Part shown: positions 36,601 to 44,363 of the stretch, in pieces | Layout: the number at the start of each line of letters is the position of its first letter | How positions within the stretch are numbered: position 1 is the stretch's first letter | Origin: Treponema vincentii | GTDB lineage: Bacteria > Spirochaetota > Spirochaetia > Treponematales > Treponemataceae | NCBI RefSeq assembly: GCF_018336815.1 | Contig: NZ_CP050497.1 | Location: 1,364,001 to 1,428,000, forward strand | Direction: 5' to 3' | DNA length: 64,000 nt | Made by a program: the position numbers and the translations under genes | The notes under the pieces: generated by a model | The model's input: the letters and a program-made list of their open reading frames with translations, nothing else | Told to the model about the DNA's origin: nothing | Database searches by the model: none

Positions 36601-36612
36601 ATGCGTTTACCC
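36601..36612 (-). repeat. Solo copy of the element boundary word (ATGCGTTTACCC)
   Basis: ATGCGTTTACCC, the inverse of GGGTAAACGCAT, lies between the divergent methyltransferase and folP starts. It sits in the loop of a small CACACA/TGTGTG hairpin. No GGA module is attached. It may be a scar of a lost element or a regulator site that the elements carry. Confidence 0.4.
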
Positions 36613-36660
36613 TGTGTGCGAAGTCTAGGACAAGAGCCGGAAAATCTGTTATAATCTGCT

Positions 36661-37515
36661 ATGCGGTTGCATCTTGATTGCGGAAAAGGGCAGATAATAA
36701 AAACCGATTTACCGGCTTTTATCATGGGAATTGTTAACGCAACGCCCGATTCGTTTTATGAACCGAGCCGTTCGGTAAGCGTGGAAAAAGGCTTGGAGCG
36801 GGTATTGGCATTGGAAGCAGAAGGCGCCGATATTATCGATATCGGCGGGGAATCGACCCGTCCCGGTTCTTCCTATATCAGCGAGGAAGAAGAACTCGAG
36901 CGGGTTATCCCCTTAATCGAGGCTGTCCGGAGGCACAGCGCTATTCCCATATCCGTAGATACACGGAAAGCGGCGGTTATGAAGGCTGCTTTTAAGGCAG
37001 GCGCAACGCTGTGTAACGATATTTCTGCTTTAACCGACGATCCTTCACTCGGTACGCTGATTGCAGGCGAAGGCGGTGCGGTGGTTCTTATGCATAAACA
37101 AGGAACGCCGCCGACAATGCAGCAGCGTATTCCGCAGTATGGAAATGTAGTAACGGAAGTACGGGATTATCTTGAAGAACGGATTGAGTATGCTCTAAAC
37201 TGCGGCATAGCGCGAGAGCGTATCATTATCGACTACGGTATCGGCTTTGGGAAGACGGTTGAAGATAATTACCGGCTGGTTGCGGCCAGCGCCCGCTTTA
37301 CCGGCTTGGGCTATCCGCTGTTAGCAGGTCTTTCGCGGAAGTCGTTTATCGGAGCCGTTACCGGCGGTTCTCCCGAACAACGGCTTTCTGGAACGCTTGC
37401 CGCAACGATGTATGCAGTACAGCAAGGCGTATCGATCGTACGGGTTCACGATGTTGCGGAAACGCGGGAACTATTATTGGTGTTAAAGGAATTGCAAAAA
37501 TATGGAACTACTTAG
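36661..37515 (+). CDS. folP: Dihydropteroate synthase
   Basis: 284 aa. The signature motifs are all present: MGIVNATPDSFYEPS near residue 22, DIIDIGGESTRPGSS near 60, ISVDTRKAAVMKAAF near 100, LCNDISALTDDPSL near 120, IIIDYGIGFGKTVEDNY and LAGLSRKSFIGAVTG. It joins p-aminobenzoate to the pterin pyrophosphate in folate synthesis and is the sulfonamide target. A second folate gene, folC, lies at 62-63.5 kb. It begins the plus-strand operon and overlaps cdaA by 14 bp. Confidence 0.96.
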   Translation: MRLHLDCGKGQIIKTDLPAFIMGIVNATPDSFYEPSRSVSVEKGLERVLALEAEGADIIDIGGESTRPGSSYISEEEELERVIPLIEAVRRHSAIPISVDTRKAAVMKAAFKAGATLCNDISALTDDPSLGTLIAGEGGAVVLMHKQGTPPTMQQRIPQYGNVVTEVRDYLEERIEYALNCGIARERIIIDYGIGFGKTVEDNYRLVAASARFTGLGYPLLAGLSRKSFIGAVTGGSPEQRLSGTLAATMYAVQQGVSIVRVHDVAETRELLLVLKELQKYGTT

Positions 37516-38314
37516 GGATATGCTGTCGTTCTACCTCACCTATATCGGGCCGGTTTTGGACATACTTCTCCTTGCGTTTCTGATGTATAAATCATATCAG
37601 ATACTGATTAAAACGCAGGCAGCGCAGCTTGGTAAGGGTGCATTGTTGATGCTTCTCATCTATGCGGTTGCATTCTTACTACACCTGACGACACTGCTTT
37701 GGATATTGAATACGCTTGCGACCGGGGTTGTCATCGGCGCTGCGATTATCTTTCAGCCTGAACTGCGGAGAATGTTCTTGACGATGGGGCAGAACGATTG
37801 GTTCAGACGCTCCCGCTCCCAACACAGCCATATCGATTATGTATTAACTGCTGCCGAGCGCCTTTCTGCAGAGCGCCGCGGGATGCTGGTTATCTTCTTG
37901 AGGCAGAATAACTTAAAAGAGATTATCGAAAATCCGTCCGCAACCCGAATCAATGCGGAAATCAGCTCGAATCTTCTCGTTACTATTTTTGAATTTGATA
38001 CTCCACTGCATGACGGCGCGGTTGTTATCGATAACGGGCGGGTTATCGCGGCGGGCTGTTATCTACCACTCACCAAACAGGAAGATATCAACAAGAGCTT
38101 CGGGACACGGCACCGTGCAGCGCTCGGTATTGCCGAAGAAACTGATGCGGTTGTGCTTATCGTGTCCGAAGAATCGGGAGCGATCAGCCTCGCGTACGAT
38201 TCAAAACTGTATTACGACCTTACAACGGACAATATTGAATCGGAGCTGACTTATCTGCTCAAGGTCAAGTCAAAAACTCAAACTACCGAGAAATCCGAAG
38301 GAAGCGCTTCATGA
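37502..38314 (+). CDS. cdaA: Diadenylate cyclase, membrane type
   Basis: 270 aa. Three N-terminal TM helices (YIGPVLDILLLAFLMYKSYQ, KGALLMLLIYAVAFLLHLTT and a third) lead into the DAC domain. It contains FDTPLHDGAVVIDNGRV near 160, the RHR motif SFGTRHRAALGIAEETDA near 200 and LIVSEESGAISLA. It makes c-di-AMP from two ATP at the inner membrane. The next gene encodes the YbbR/CdaR-type partner, as in Firmicutes, where glmM often follows; here acpS follows instead. Confidence 0.95.
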   Translation: MELLRDMLSFYLTYIGPVLDILLLAFLMYKSYQILIKTQAAQLGKGALLMLLIYAVAFLLHLTTLLWILNTLATGVVIGAAIIFQPELRRMFLTMGQNDWFRRSRSQHSHIDYVLTAAERLSAERRGMLVIFLRQNNLKEIIENPSATRINAEISSNLLVTIFEFDTPLHDGAVVIDNGRVIAAGCYLPLTKQEDINKSFGTRHRAALGIAEETDAVVLIVSEESGAISLAYDSKLYYDLTTDNIESELTYLLKVKSKTQTTEKSEGSAS

Positions 38315-39291
38315 ACATAAAACAAATACTGCTCCGGCTTACCGAAAATTGGCCGGTTAAAATTATCTGTCTTGTCTTTGCTGTTTTCCTGTCGGAGTTT
38401 TATCGCGGAACCTTATTGGATAAACGATACCTCATTGTACCGCTTACAGTTGAAAATGACGGGACCCTCGCACCTGCGGAACAATATCCTGCAAAGATAA
38501 AGGTTACCGTTTGGGGGGATGCGACCGGAATCGGTTCCATCGGTGAAAATGATATCATTGCTTTTATTAATATATCGGATTTTAAAACTGAAGGAACCTA
38601 TCGGATACCGATCGAAACTCGGTTAGCAGGAACGGTAACGCCGCTCGGTAATATGGAAATTAGTACGGAACCGTCAATTTTAACGCTTCGATTGGCGACA
38701 AGTATACGCAAACAGGTGCCTGTTATGCTTTCTTTAAAAGGGATTCCCGCCGATGGATATGAAGTAACCGAAAGTTCGCTGGAACCGGCGGCTGTTGAAA
38801 TTGAAGGACCTGCCGAACTCGTTGAAAAAATCAACGAACTCGTGACTGAGCCGCTTTCGATAGAAGCACGTACAAACGGCTTTTCGGGAACAGCTTCCAT
38901 CATCAATAACAATCCTCTGATTTCTATTGTCGGCAAGGCTCAAGTGCAGTCCACCGTTAAAATTAACGAAACAACTATCCAAAAAAAGTTTGATAATATC
39001 CCTATCTATTTTGAAAAGCAGCATAAAGAGCTGTCGATAATCGCCGATACAAAAACCGGTAGTTTGGAGATACAAGGTCCCAAGAAACTTCTGGAAACAT
39101 GGATCCCTTCCGAAAATATATTAACGGTCTCATGCGAAAGCATTACCGAACAGGGTGTTTATACGCTGCCCGTTGTGCCGGTTTTATCGGCAGAGTATTC
39201 AAAGTTGCAGATACTGCAAGTGAATCCTAAATCGGTGCAGGTAACGGTGGAGTTTACAGAAGTATCGGAAGATGATGAGATGCACAGATGA
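38311..39291 (+). CDS. cdaR: YbbR-domain protein, CdaR-like regulator of diadenylate cyclase
   Basis: 326 aa. One N-terminal TM (WPVKIICLVFAVFLSEFYRG) anchors a chain of YbbR-like beta domains outside the membrane (for example GTLAPAEQYPAKIKVTVWGD, KQVPVMLSLKGIPADGYEVT, LEPAAVEIEGPAELVEKINE). CdaR binds CdaA and adjusts c-di-AMP production. It overlaps cdaA and acpS by four bases each (ATGA), so the three are translationally coupled. Confidence 0.87.
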   Translation: MNIKQILLRLTENWPVKIICLVFAVFLSEFYRGTLLDKRYLIVPLTVENDGTLAPAEQYPAKIKVTVWGDATGIGSIGENDIIAFINISDFKTEGTYRIPIETRLAGTVTPLGNMEISTEPSILTLRLATSIRKQVPVMLSLKGIPADGYEVTESSLEPAAVEIEGPAELVEKINELVTEPLSIEARTNGFSGTASIINNNPLISIVGKAQVQSTVKINETTIQKKFDNIPIYFEKQHKELSIIADTKTGSLEIQGPKKLLETWIPSENILTVSCESITEQGVYTLPVVPVLSAEYSKLQILQVNPKSVQVTVEFTEVSEDDEMHR

Positions 39292-39659
39292 TTGTCGGGT
39301 TCGGAATAGATGCTGTTGATATAAGCCGGATACGGCGGTGGATGGAGTATGAGGGACTGCTTGCTCGCTTTTTTCATCCGCAAGAATTGATGGAGACCAA
39401 AAGCAGAGGCTCGGCTGCCGCATATTCTTTGGCAGCCCGCTTTGCTGCAAAAGAAGCGTATGGAAAAGCGCTTGGCAGCGGATTGAAGGGGATAACATTG
39501 AAAAATATCCTTGTTACTAATAATCCGAACGGGAAACCGGAGTTAATGCTCTTTGACGATGCAGCTATACCATTTGAGCGTATCCATGGTACTCATATTC
39601 ATCTTTCGCTGACCCATGAAAGTAATATGGCTATTGCAGGTGTTATATTGGAAAGTTAA
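39288..39659 (+). CDS. acpS: Holo-[acyl-carrier-protein] synthase
   Basis: 123 aa, normal length. GFGIDAVDISRI at the N-terminus holds the metal Asp. AARFAAKEAYGKALG near 48 holds the Glu-Lys pair, and HIHLSLTHESNMAIA near 105 is the C-terminal motif. It moves phosphopantetheine from CoA to acyl carrier protein. It is the fourth gene of the folP-cdaA-cdaR operon. Confidence 0.95.
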   Translation: MIVGFGIDAVDISRIRRWMEYEGLLARFFHPQELMETKSRGSAAAYSLAARFAAKEAYGKALGSGLKGITLKNILVTNNPNGKPELMLFDDAAIPFERIHGTHIHLSLTHESNMAIAGVILES

Positions 39660-39721
39660 TCGGATGCGGTAAAAAGTGAGGTTTTACCGGTAGCCGGTAG
39701 GGTTAAAAGGAGATCCATAGT

Positions 39722-40603
39722 ATGAAACGTGAAGAAGATCAGCAAAGCAAAAAAGAAGTAGCTATTTCTTATTATTCCAAGGATCAGGTTGAATGCCCTG
39801 TATGCGGGGCAAAGTTTAAACGAGAAGAAATGTATTCCGGGGGTGGCCGCGTTATTGCCGGTGATTTAACGGAAGAATTACGCCGCTTATATGAACCGTC
39901 GGCAAAATACGGAGAGGTCTATCCGCTTATCTACAGCATGACTGTTTGCCCGCAGTGTTTGTACACGGGCTTTACACAAGATTTTAGAGTTATCGAAAAG
40001 CCGATTGCCGAAAAGCTGCTGGAAGCTATGAACGAACGCTATAGTGCGGTAAAAGGTCTTTTCGGGCACGTTGATTTTAATACTGCTAGAACGCTTCACG
40101 AAGGAGCCGCCTCCTATTATCTTGCTTTGCTCTGCTACGATCATTTCACTGCAAAGTATTCTCCTACTATTAAACAGGCAATATGTGCGATCCGTGCGGC
40201 ATGGCTTTTTTCGACGCTCGGCGAAAAAGAACCGGAAGAGAACTACACGTATATTTCCAACCTTTTTTATCAAAAGGCATTGTTCTTGTATCGGCGTGCG
40301 CTTGAATTGGAGACCACCGGCAAAGAGATGATTGCAGGCTTAAAATCCTTCGGTCCCGATGTAGATAAAAACTACGGGTATGACGGTGTTATTTATTTGT
40401 GCGCCTTATTGGAATATCGGTACGGGCAGAGAAAAGATACCAAAACTCGGTTGAAACGGCTGGAAATGCATAAAATTGCGTTGGCAAAGATGTTCGGGCT
40501 CGGAAAATCTTCCAAAAGTAAGCCCGGCCCGATTTTGGAACATGCCCGCACCCTTTATGATACGCTGAAACGTGAATTAAACGAAACCGATGACGACGAC
40601 TGA
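39722..40603 (+). CDS. DUF2225 zinc-site protein with TPR-like helices
   Basis: 293 aa, soluble. Two Cys pairs (ECPVCGAKFKREEM near residue 22 and TVCPQCLYTGFTQDF near 77) form a likely zinc site. The rest is helical (AICAIRAAWLFSTLGEKEPE, NLFYQKALFLYRRALELETT), as in DUF2225 proteins. The function is unknown; members are common in spirochaetes and Firmicutes. GGAG lies before the ATG. The stop overlaps truA by 14 bp. Confidence 0.85.
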   Translation: MKREEDQQSKKEVAISYYSKDQVECPVCGAKFKREEMYSGGGRVIAGDLTEELRRLYEPSAKYGEVYPLIYSMTVCPQCLYTGFTQDFRVIEKPIAEKLLEAMNERYSAVKGLFGHVDFNTARTLHEGAASYYLALLCYDHFTAKYSPTIKQAICAIRAAWLFSTLGEKEPEENYTYISNLFYQKALFLYRRALELETTGKEMIAGLKSFGPDVDKNYGYDGVIYLCALLEYRYGQRKDTKTRLKRLEMHKIALAKMFGLGKSSKSKPGPILEHARTLYDTLKRELNETDDDD

Positions 40604-41414
40604 TGCTGAGCCGACTGTTCTCCGGCGGAATATTCTGCTCCGTATTTCATACGACGGAACACGTTTCCATGGATGGCAAAAACAGTTGCAGCACGGAAAA
40701 GAATCATTCCGCACCGTACAGGGCGAAATTGAGCGGGCGCTGGCGCTGCTGCATAAACACCCCGTCGAGCTTTTCGGTTCGGGGAGAACCGATGCGGGAG
40801 TGCACGCCTGCGGGCAAGCTGCGCACTTTTTTACCGATATAGCGCGGATTAAACCGGATAGCTTTATTCCGGCGCTCAATTCCGCGTTGCCTAAGGATAT
40901 ACGGATTATGGAAGCGTTTCATGTTTCAGATAACCTGCACGCCCGTTTTAGCGCCCGATCCCGCACGTACCGGTACTTTATTCACTGCGGGAAAACAGCC
41001 TTTGCACATCAATTACCCTATTGCTGGCATATACGGCGCGAACCGGATATTAACCTACTCAATCGGATGGCAAGCGTTTTGTCGGGAGAATTGGATTGCA
41101 CGACTTTTTCCGCTGCAGGGGATCAAAGTAAAAGCAAATCGCGCTATATTTATACGGCGCGGTTTTTTACCGATCGGGAATTTCTCGTGTTTGAAATTTC
41201 AGCAAATGCCTTTTTGTGGCGCATGGTACGCTCGATAACCGGAACTTTGCTGCATTATGAACAGCAGAACGGTACGAAAGAGGATTTTGAGGCTGTTCTC
41301 CGCTCAAAAGACCGCCGAAATGCAGGAGAAACCGCCCCTCCGCAGGGGCTTTTTTTATGGTCAATTGAGTATCCGCAGCAGTTACTCAGGGTAAACGAAT
41401 CAGACGGCTTTTGA
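40590..41414 (+). CDS. truA: tRNA pseudouridine synthase A
   Basis: 274 aa. The catalytic Asp is in ELFGSGRTDAGVHACGQAAH near residue 72. ILLRISYDGTRFHGWQKQ near 15 and NAFLWRMVRSITGTLLH near 215 are TruA blocks. It makes pseudouridine at positions 38-40 in many tRNAs. The last codons (RVNESDGF) are encoded by a copy of the GGGTAAACGNAT boundary word, and the TGA stop (41412-41414) lies inside a CTTTTGAAATA repeat end, so a small element seems to have rewritten the gene's 3' end. Confidence 0.95.
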   Translation: MTTTDAEPTVLRRNILLRISYDGTRFHGWQKQLQHGKESFRTVQGEIERALALLHKHPVELFGSGRTDAGVHACGQAAHFFTDIARIKPDSFIPALNSALPKDIRIMEAFHVSDNLHARFSARSRTYRYFIHCGKTAFAHQLPYCWHIRREPDINLLNRMASVLSGELDCTTFSAAGDQSKSKSRYIYTARFFTDREFLVFEISANAFLWRMVRSITGTLLHYEQQNGTKEDFEAVLRSKDRRNAGETAPPQGLFLWSIEYPQQLLRVNESDGF

Positions 41415-41475
41415 AATAGACGACGCATCTACTGCGCCGTAAGGATGCTCCTGTTCAACAGGCTATTTTCAAAAG
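41389..41475. repeat. Decayed short hairpin element overlapping the truA stop
   Basis: GGGTAAACGAAT (41389-41400) is followed by CTTTTGAAATA (41408-41418), and 46 bp later by the inverse TATTTTCAAAAG (41464-41475). The ends match those at 498 and 1085, but the inside has lost the GGA modules; only CCTG-TTCAA-CAGG remains. It is a minimal, worn copy of the family. Confidence 0.55.
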
Positions 41476-41522
41476 TTCTTCCATTTTATATTATTTTATA
41501 GTATATTCATGTTTTATTGTTT

Positions 41523-41555
41523 TTAGATAGGAGAAATTAATTAGATAGGAGAAAT
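41523..41555 (+). promoter_or_regulatory. Tandem duplication of the ribosome-binding site
   Basis: TTAGATAGGAGAAAT occurs at 41523-41537 and again at 41541-41555, 18 bp apart. The second copy puts AGGAG at a normal distance from ATG 41558. The first AGGAG is 26 bases upstream and serves no visible start. Confidence 0.7.
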
Positions 41556-41557
41556 AT

Positions 41558-42829
41558 ATGAAAAAACCATTAGTACCGATTACCTTGCTCTGCGGATACT
41601 TGGGCGCGGGCAAAACGACCTTGATGAATATGATCCTTGCGAACCAAAAGGGTTACAAGGTAGCAGTCATTGTCAACGATATCGGCGAAATCAACGTCGA
41701 TGCCAGTCTGATAGAGAAGGACGCCAATATCACGGATAAAAGCAGCCTTGTGCCGCTTACCAACGGCTGTATCTGCTGTACGCTTAAAACCGACCTTGTA
41801 ATGCAGATTGAAAACCTCATTGCGTCGGGAAAGTACGACTACCTTCTGATTGAATCGAGCGGCGTATGCGAGCCGATGCCGATTGCGCAGGCTATTGAAA
41901 CAATCGAAAACGGCTACTTGGATAATGTCGTCAGCGTTGTCGATGCAAAGCGGCTGGTGGATGAGTTTTCCGACGGAGCGCAGCTGTTAAAAAAGGATAT
42001 GGGAGAAGAAGATATAGAATCACTCCTCGTTCAGCAGATTGAGTTTTGCTCTACACTCATTATCAACAAAAAAGATTTGGTAACGGAAGATCAGATGAAA
42101 AAAGTGCGAGCGGTTGTTACTAAGCTCCAGCCCCATGTTAAGGTGATAGAGACAACGCGGTGTCAGGTGCCGCTCGAGGATTTGCTTGCGACAAAGCGGT
42201 TTGACTTTGAAAAAGTCTTTGAAAGTGCGGGCTGGGTCGCCGAACTGGAAAAACGTGCGGAAGAGTACGATGATGACGATGAAGAGTGCGATCATGACCA
42301 CCATGATGACCATGAGCACTGCGACCACGACCATGACGAACACTGTGATCATGAGCATGAACATCACGAACATGGTCATCACGGACATGATGAGCATGGA
42401 GAACACGGACACGGGCATCACCACCACCATCATCACGAACATAAACATGAAGGCGCGGATGAGGATGAGTACGGTATCGGCTCTTTTGTGTACTACCGCC
42501 GCCGTCCGTTTAGCAGGGAAAAGCTTGAAAAATATGCAGGAGTATGGCCGCGTAATATAATCCGCTCCAAGGGCGTCGTCTGGTTCAGCGATGAGCAGGA
42601 TATGGCATACGTCTTTGAAACTTCGGGACGGCAAATTCAAGCGGGGGCTTCCGGCAGATGGCTCGCAACCGCCTCTAAGCGCGAACAGGAAAAAATTCTC
42701 GCCCGAGAACCTCGGATGAGGGAAGAATGGGACGAAAAAGTCGGCGACCGGATGATTAAACTCTGCATTATCGGGCAAAAGCTTGATAAAAAGAAGATTT
42801 GTGCAGACTTGGATGCCCTACTCGATTAA
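41558..42829 (+). CDS. COG0523 (CobW/ZNG1-like) GTPase with a His-rich metal-binding stretch
   Basis: 423 aa. P-loop CGYLGAGKTTLMN near residue 12, the CxCC metal site LTNGCICCTLKTDL near 72, LLIESSGVCEPMPIAQ near 108 and IINKKDLV near 168 are G3E-family marks. Residues ~240-305 are almost all His, Asp and Glu, including six His in a row. The CobW C-terminal domain follows (GSFVYYRRRPFSREKLEKYA, VVWFSDEQDM). Such GTPases deliver Zn, Co or Ni to target proteins. The His stretch points to Zn or Ni, by inference. No Zur or NikR box was recognised upstream. Confidence 0.88.
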   Translation: MKKPLVPITLLCGYLGAGKTTLMNMILANQKGYKVAVIVNDIGEINVDASLIEKDANITDKSSLVPLTNGCICCTLKTDLVMQIENLIASGKYDYLLIESSGVCEPMPIAQAIETIENGYLDNVVSVVDAKRLVDEFSDGAQLLKKDMGEEDIESLLVQQIEFCSTLIINKKDLVTEDQMKKVRAVVTKLQPHVKVIETTRCQVPLEDLLATKRFDFEKVFESAGWVAELEKRAEEYDDDDEECDHDHHDDHEHCDHDHDEHCDHEHEHHEHGHHGHDEHGEHGHGHHHHHHHEHKHEGADEDEYGIGSFVYYRRRPFSREKLEKYAGVWPRNIIRSKGVVWFSDEQDMAYVFETSGRQIQAGASGRWLATASKREQEKILAREPRMREEWDEKVGDRMIKLCIIGQKLDKKKICADLDALLD

Positions 42830-42869
42830 CAAAATGCTGGACAAAAACCGTTTTAAATAGGTGATATGA

Positions 42870-44249
42870 ATGGAAGAACTAAAGGCAAGAGTTATCGGTC
42901 CTGCTGAAAACAAGATGGGCGTTATGCCGATTATGAAGCTCATCCTCAATATGTCGCTGCCGATGATGTTTTCGATGTTCATTATGGCGTTGTATAATAT
43001 CGTCGACAGTATCTTTGTGGCAAAAATCAACGAGGATGCGTTGACAGCCGTATCGCTTGCCTTTCCCATCCAAAACCTGATGATTTCCTTTGCCGTAGGG
43101 ACGGGTGTCGGCGTTAATGCGCTGCTGTCCAAACGGCTCGGTCAGCGGAATCAAGAGGATGTCAATAAAACCGCAATGAACGCCGTTTTTTTGGCGGCCT
43201 GTAACTTTATCGTCTTTTTTATTGCGGGGATTGTACTGGTACGCCCCTACCTTGCTTCTCAAGGAGTAGACGCCGGAATTGTTTCCTACGGGGAAGCGTA
43301 TTTGGACATTGTGCTCCGTATGTCGTTTGCGCTCTTTTTCGGTATTACGTTCGACCGGCTGCTCCAATCAACGGGGCTTACGCTGTATACGATGTATTCA
43401 CAGCTTTCCGGCGCCGTATTCAATGTGGTATTCGACCCGCTGCTGATATTCGGGATTGGGCCGTTCCCTAAAATGGGTATCCGGGGCGCGGCGCTCGCAA
43501 CCGTATTGGGGCAGATACTCGGTCTTTGTGTTTCGGTTTTCTTTAACGTAACAAAAAACCGTGAAATTCAGTTTAAGCTTAAAAACCTGCTTCCCGAGCC
43601 GCGCATCGTTGCGGAAATTTATAAAGTCGGCGTGCCGTCTATCCTTCTCAGCTCTATAACATCGATTACCACCTACTTTCTCAACATCATCTTGAGCGCC
43701 TTTTCGAGCACTGCGATTGCGGTGTACGGCGTGTACTTTAAGCTGAACAGCTTTATCTTTATGCCGGTGTTCGGGTTGAACAACGGCATGGTGCCGATTA
43801 TCGCGTACAATTACGGGGCACGGAACAGAAAGCGGATTACGGCGACGATACGGAACGGTCTTTTGCTTGCGATGGTGGTTATGCTATTCGGGCTGGTGCT
43901 TTTTGAATTGTTCCCTGCACAGCTTTTGGGGCTGTTCGATGCATCCCCCGCGATGCTCGCGATCGGTGTTCCTGCAATCCGCATCATCGCATGCAGCTTT
44001 CTCGGCGCAGCGCTCGGTATCACCTTTTCTTCGGTATTTCAAGCATTCGGCAACGCAGTCTACAGCATGATTGCGACCTTTGTACGCCAAATCGTCGCAC
44101 TCCTTCCGGCGGCATATTTGCTTTCGCTGTCCGGCGATATCAATGCCATCTGGTGGTCGTACCTTATTGCCGAAGTTGTTTCCATCATCGCGTGCATCTT
44201 TTTTATGCATCGTATTTACAAAGAGAAGATCGAGCCGCTGCCGGTGTAA
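42870..44249 (+). CDS. MATE-family multidrug/metabolite exporter
   Basis: 459 aa with about 12 TM helices. The repeated MATE halves start MSLPMMFSMFIMALYNIVDS (near 30) and VGVPSILLSSITSITTYFLN (near 253). GTGVGVNALLSKRLGQRNQE near 78 and FGLNNGMVPIIAYNYGARNR near 305 are typical loop motifs. It exports cations or drugs in exchange for Na+ or H+ at the inner membrane; the substrate is unknown. It starts 40 bp after the GTPase and is probably in the same transcript. Confidence 0.92.
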   Translation: MEELKARVIGPAENKMGVMPIMKLILNMSLPMMFSMFIMALYNIVDSIFVAKINEDALTAVSLAFPIQNLMISFAVGTGVGVNALLSKRLGQRNQEDVNKTAMNAVFLAACNFIVFFIAGIVLVRPYLASQGVDAGIVSYGEAYLDIVLRMSFALFFGITFDRLLQSTGLTLYTMYSQLSGAVFNVVFDPLLIFGIGPFPKMGIRGAALATVLGQILGLCVSVFFNVTKNREIQFKLKNLLPEPRIVAEIYKVGVPSILLSSITSITTYFLNIILSAFSSTAIAVYGVYFKLNSFIFMPVFGLNNGMVPIIAYNYGARNRKRITATIRNGLLLAMVVMLFGLVLFELFPAQLLGLFDASPAMLAIGVPAIRIIACSFLGAALGITFSSVFQAFGNAVYSMIATFVRQIVALLPAAYLLSLSGDINAIWWSYLIAEVVSIIACIFFMHRIYKEKIEPLPV

Positions 44250-44363
44250 GTTCTATGTTAGTTTGTTGAGATATATCAGAGTAATTTTGAGAGATTCTCA
44301 GTTCTCTTAGATTGCGTGCAGCCGCAGCTGGCATCTTAGGCTAAAATCCTATAAAATCGTCCT

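Noticed and set aside
42020-42778. 252-codon minus-strand frame opposite the His-rich GTPase gene
   Set aside because: It is the reverse reading of the His codons (rich in Met, Val and Phe) and ignores a clear conserved gene on plus.
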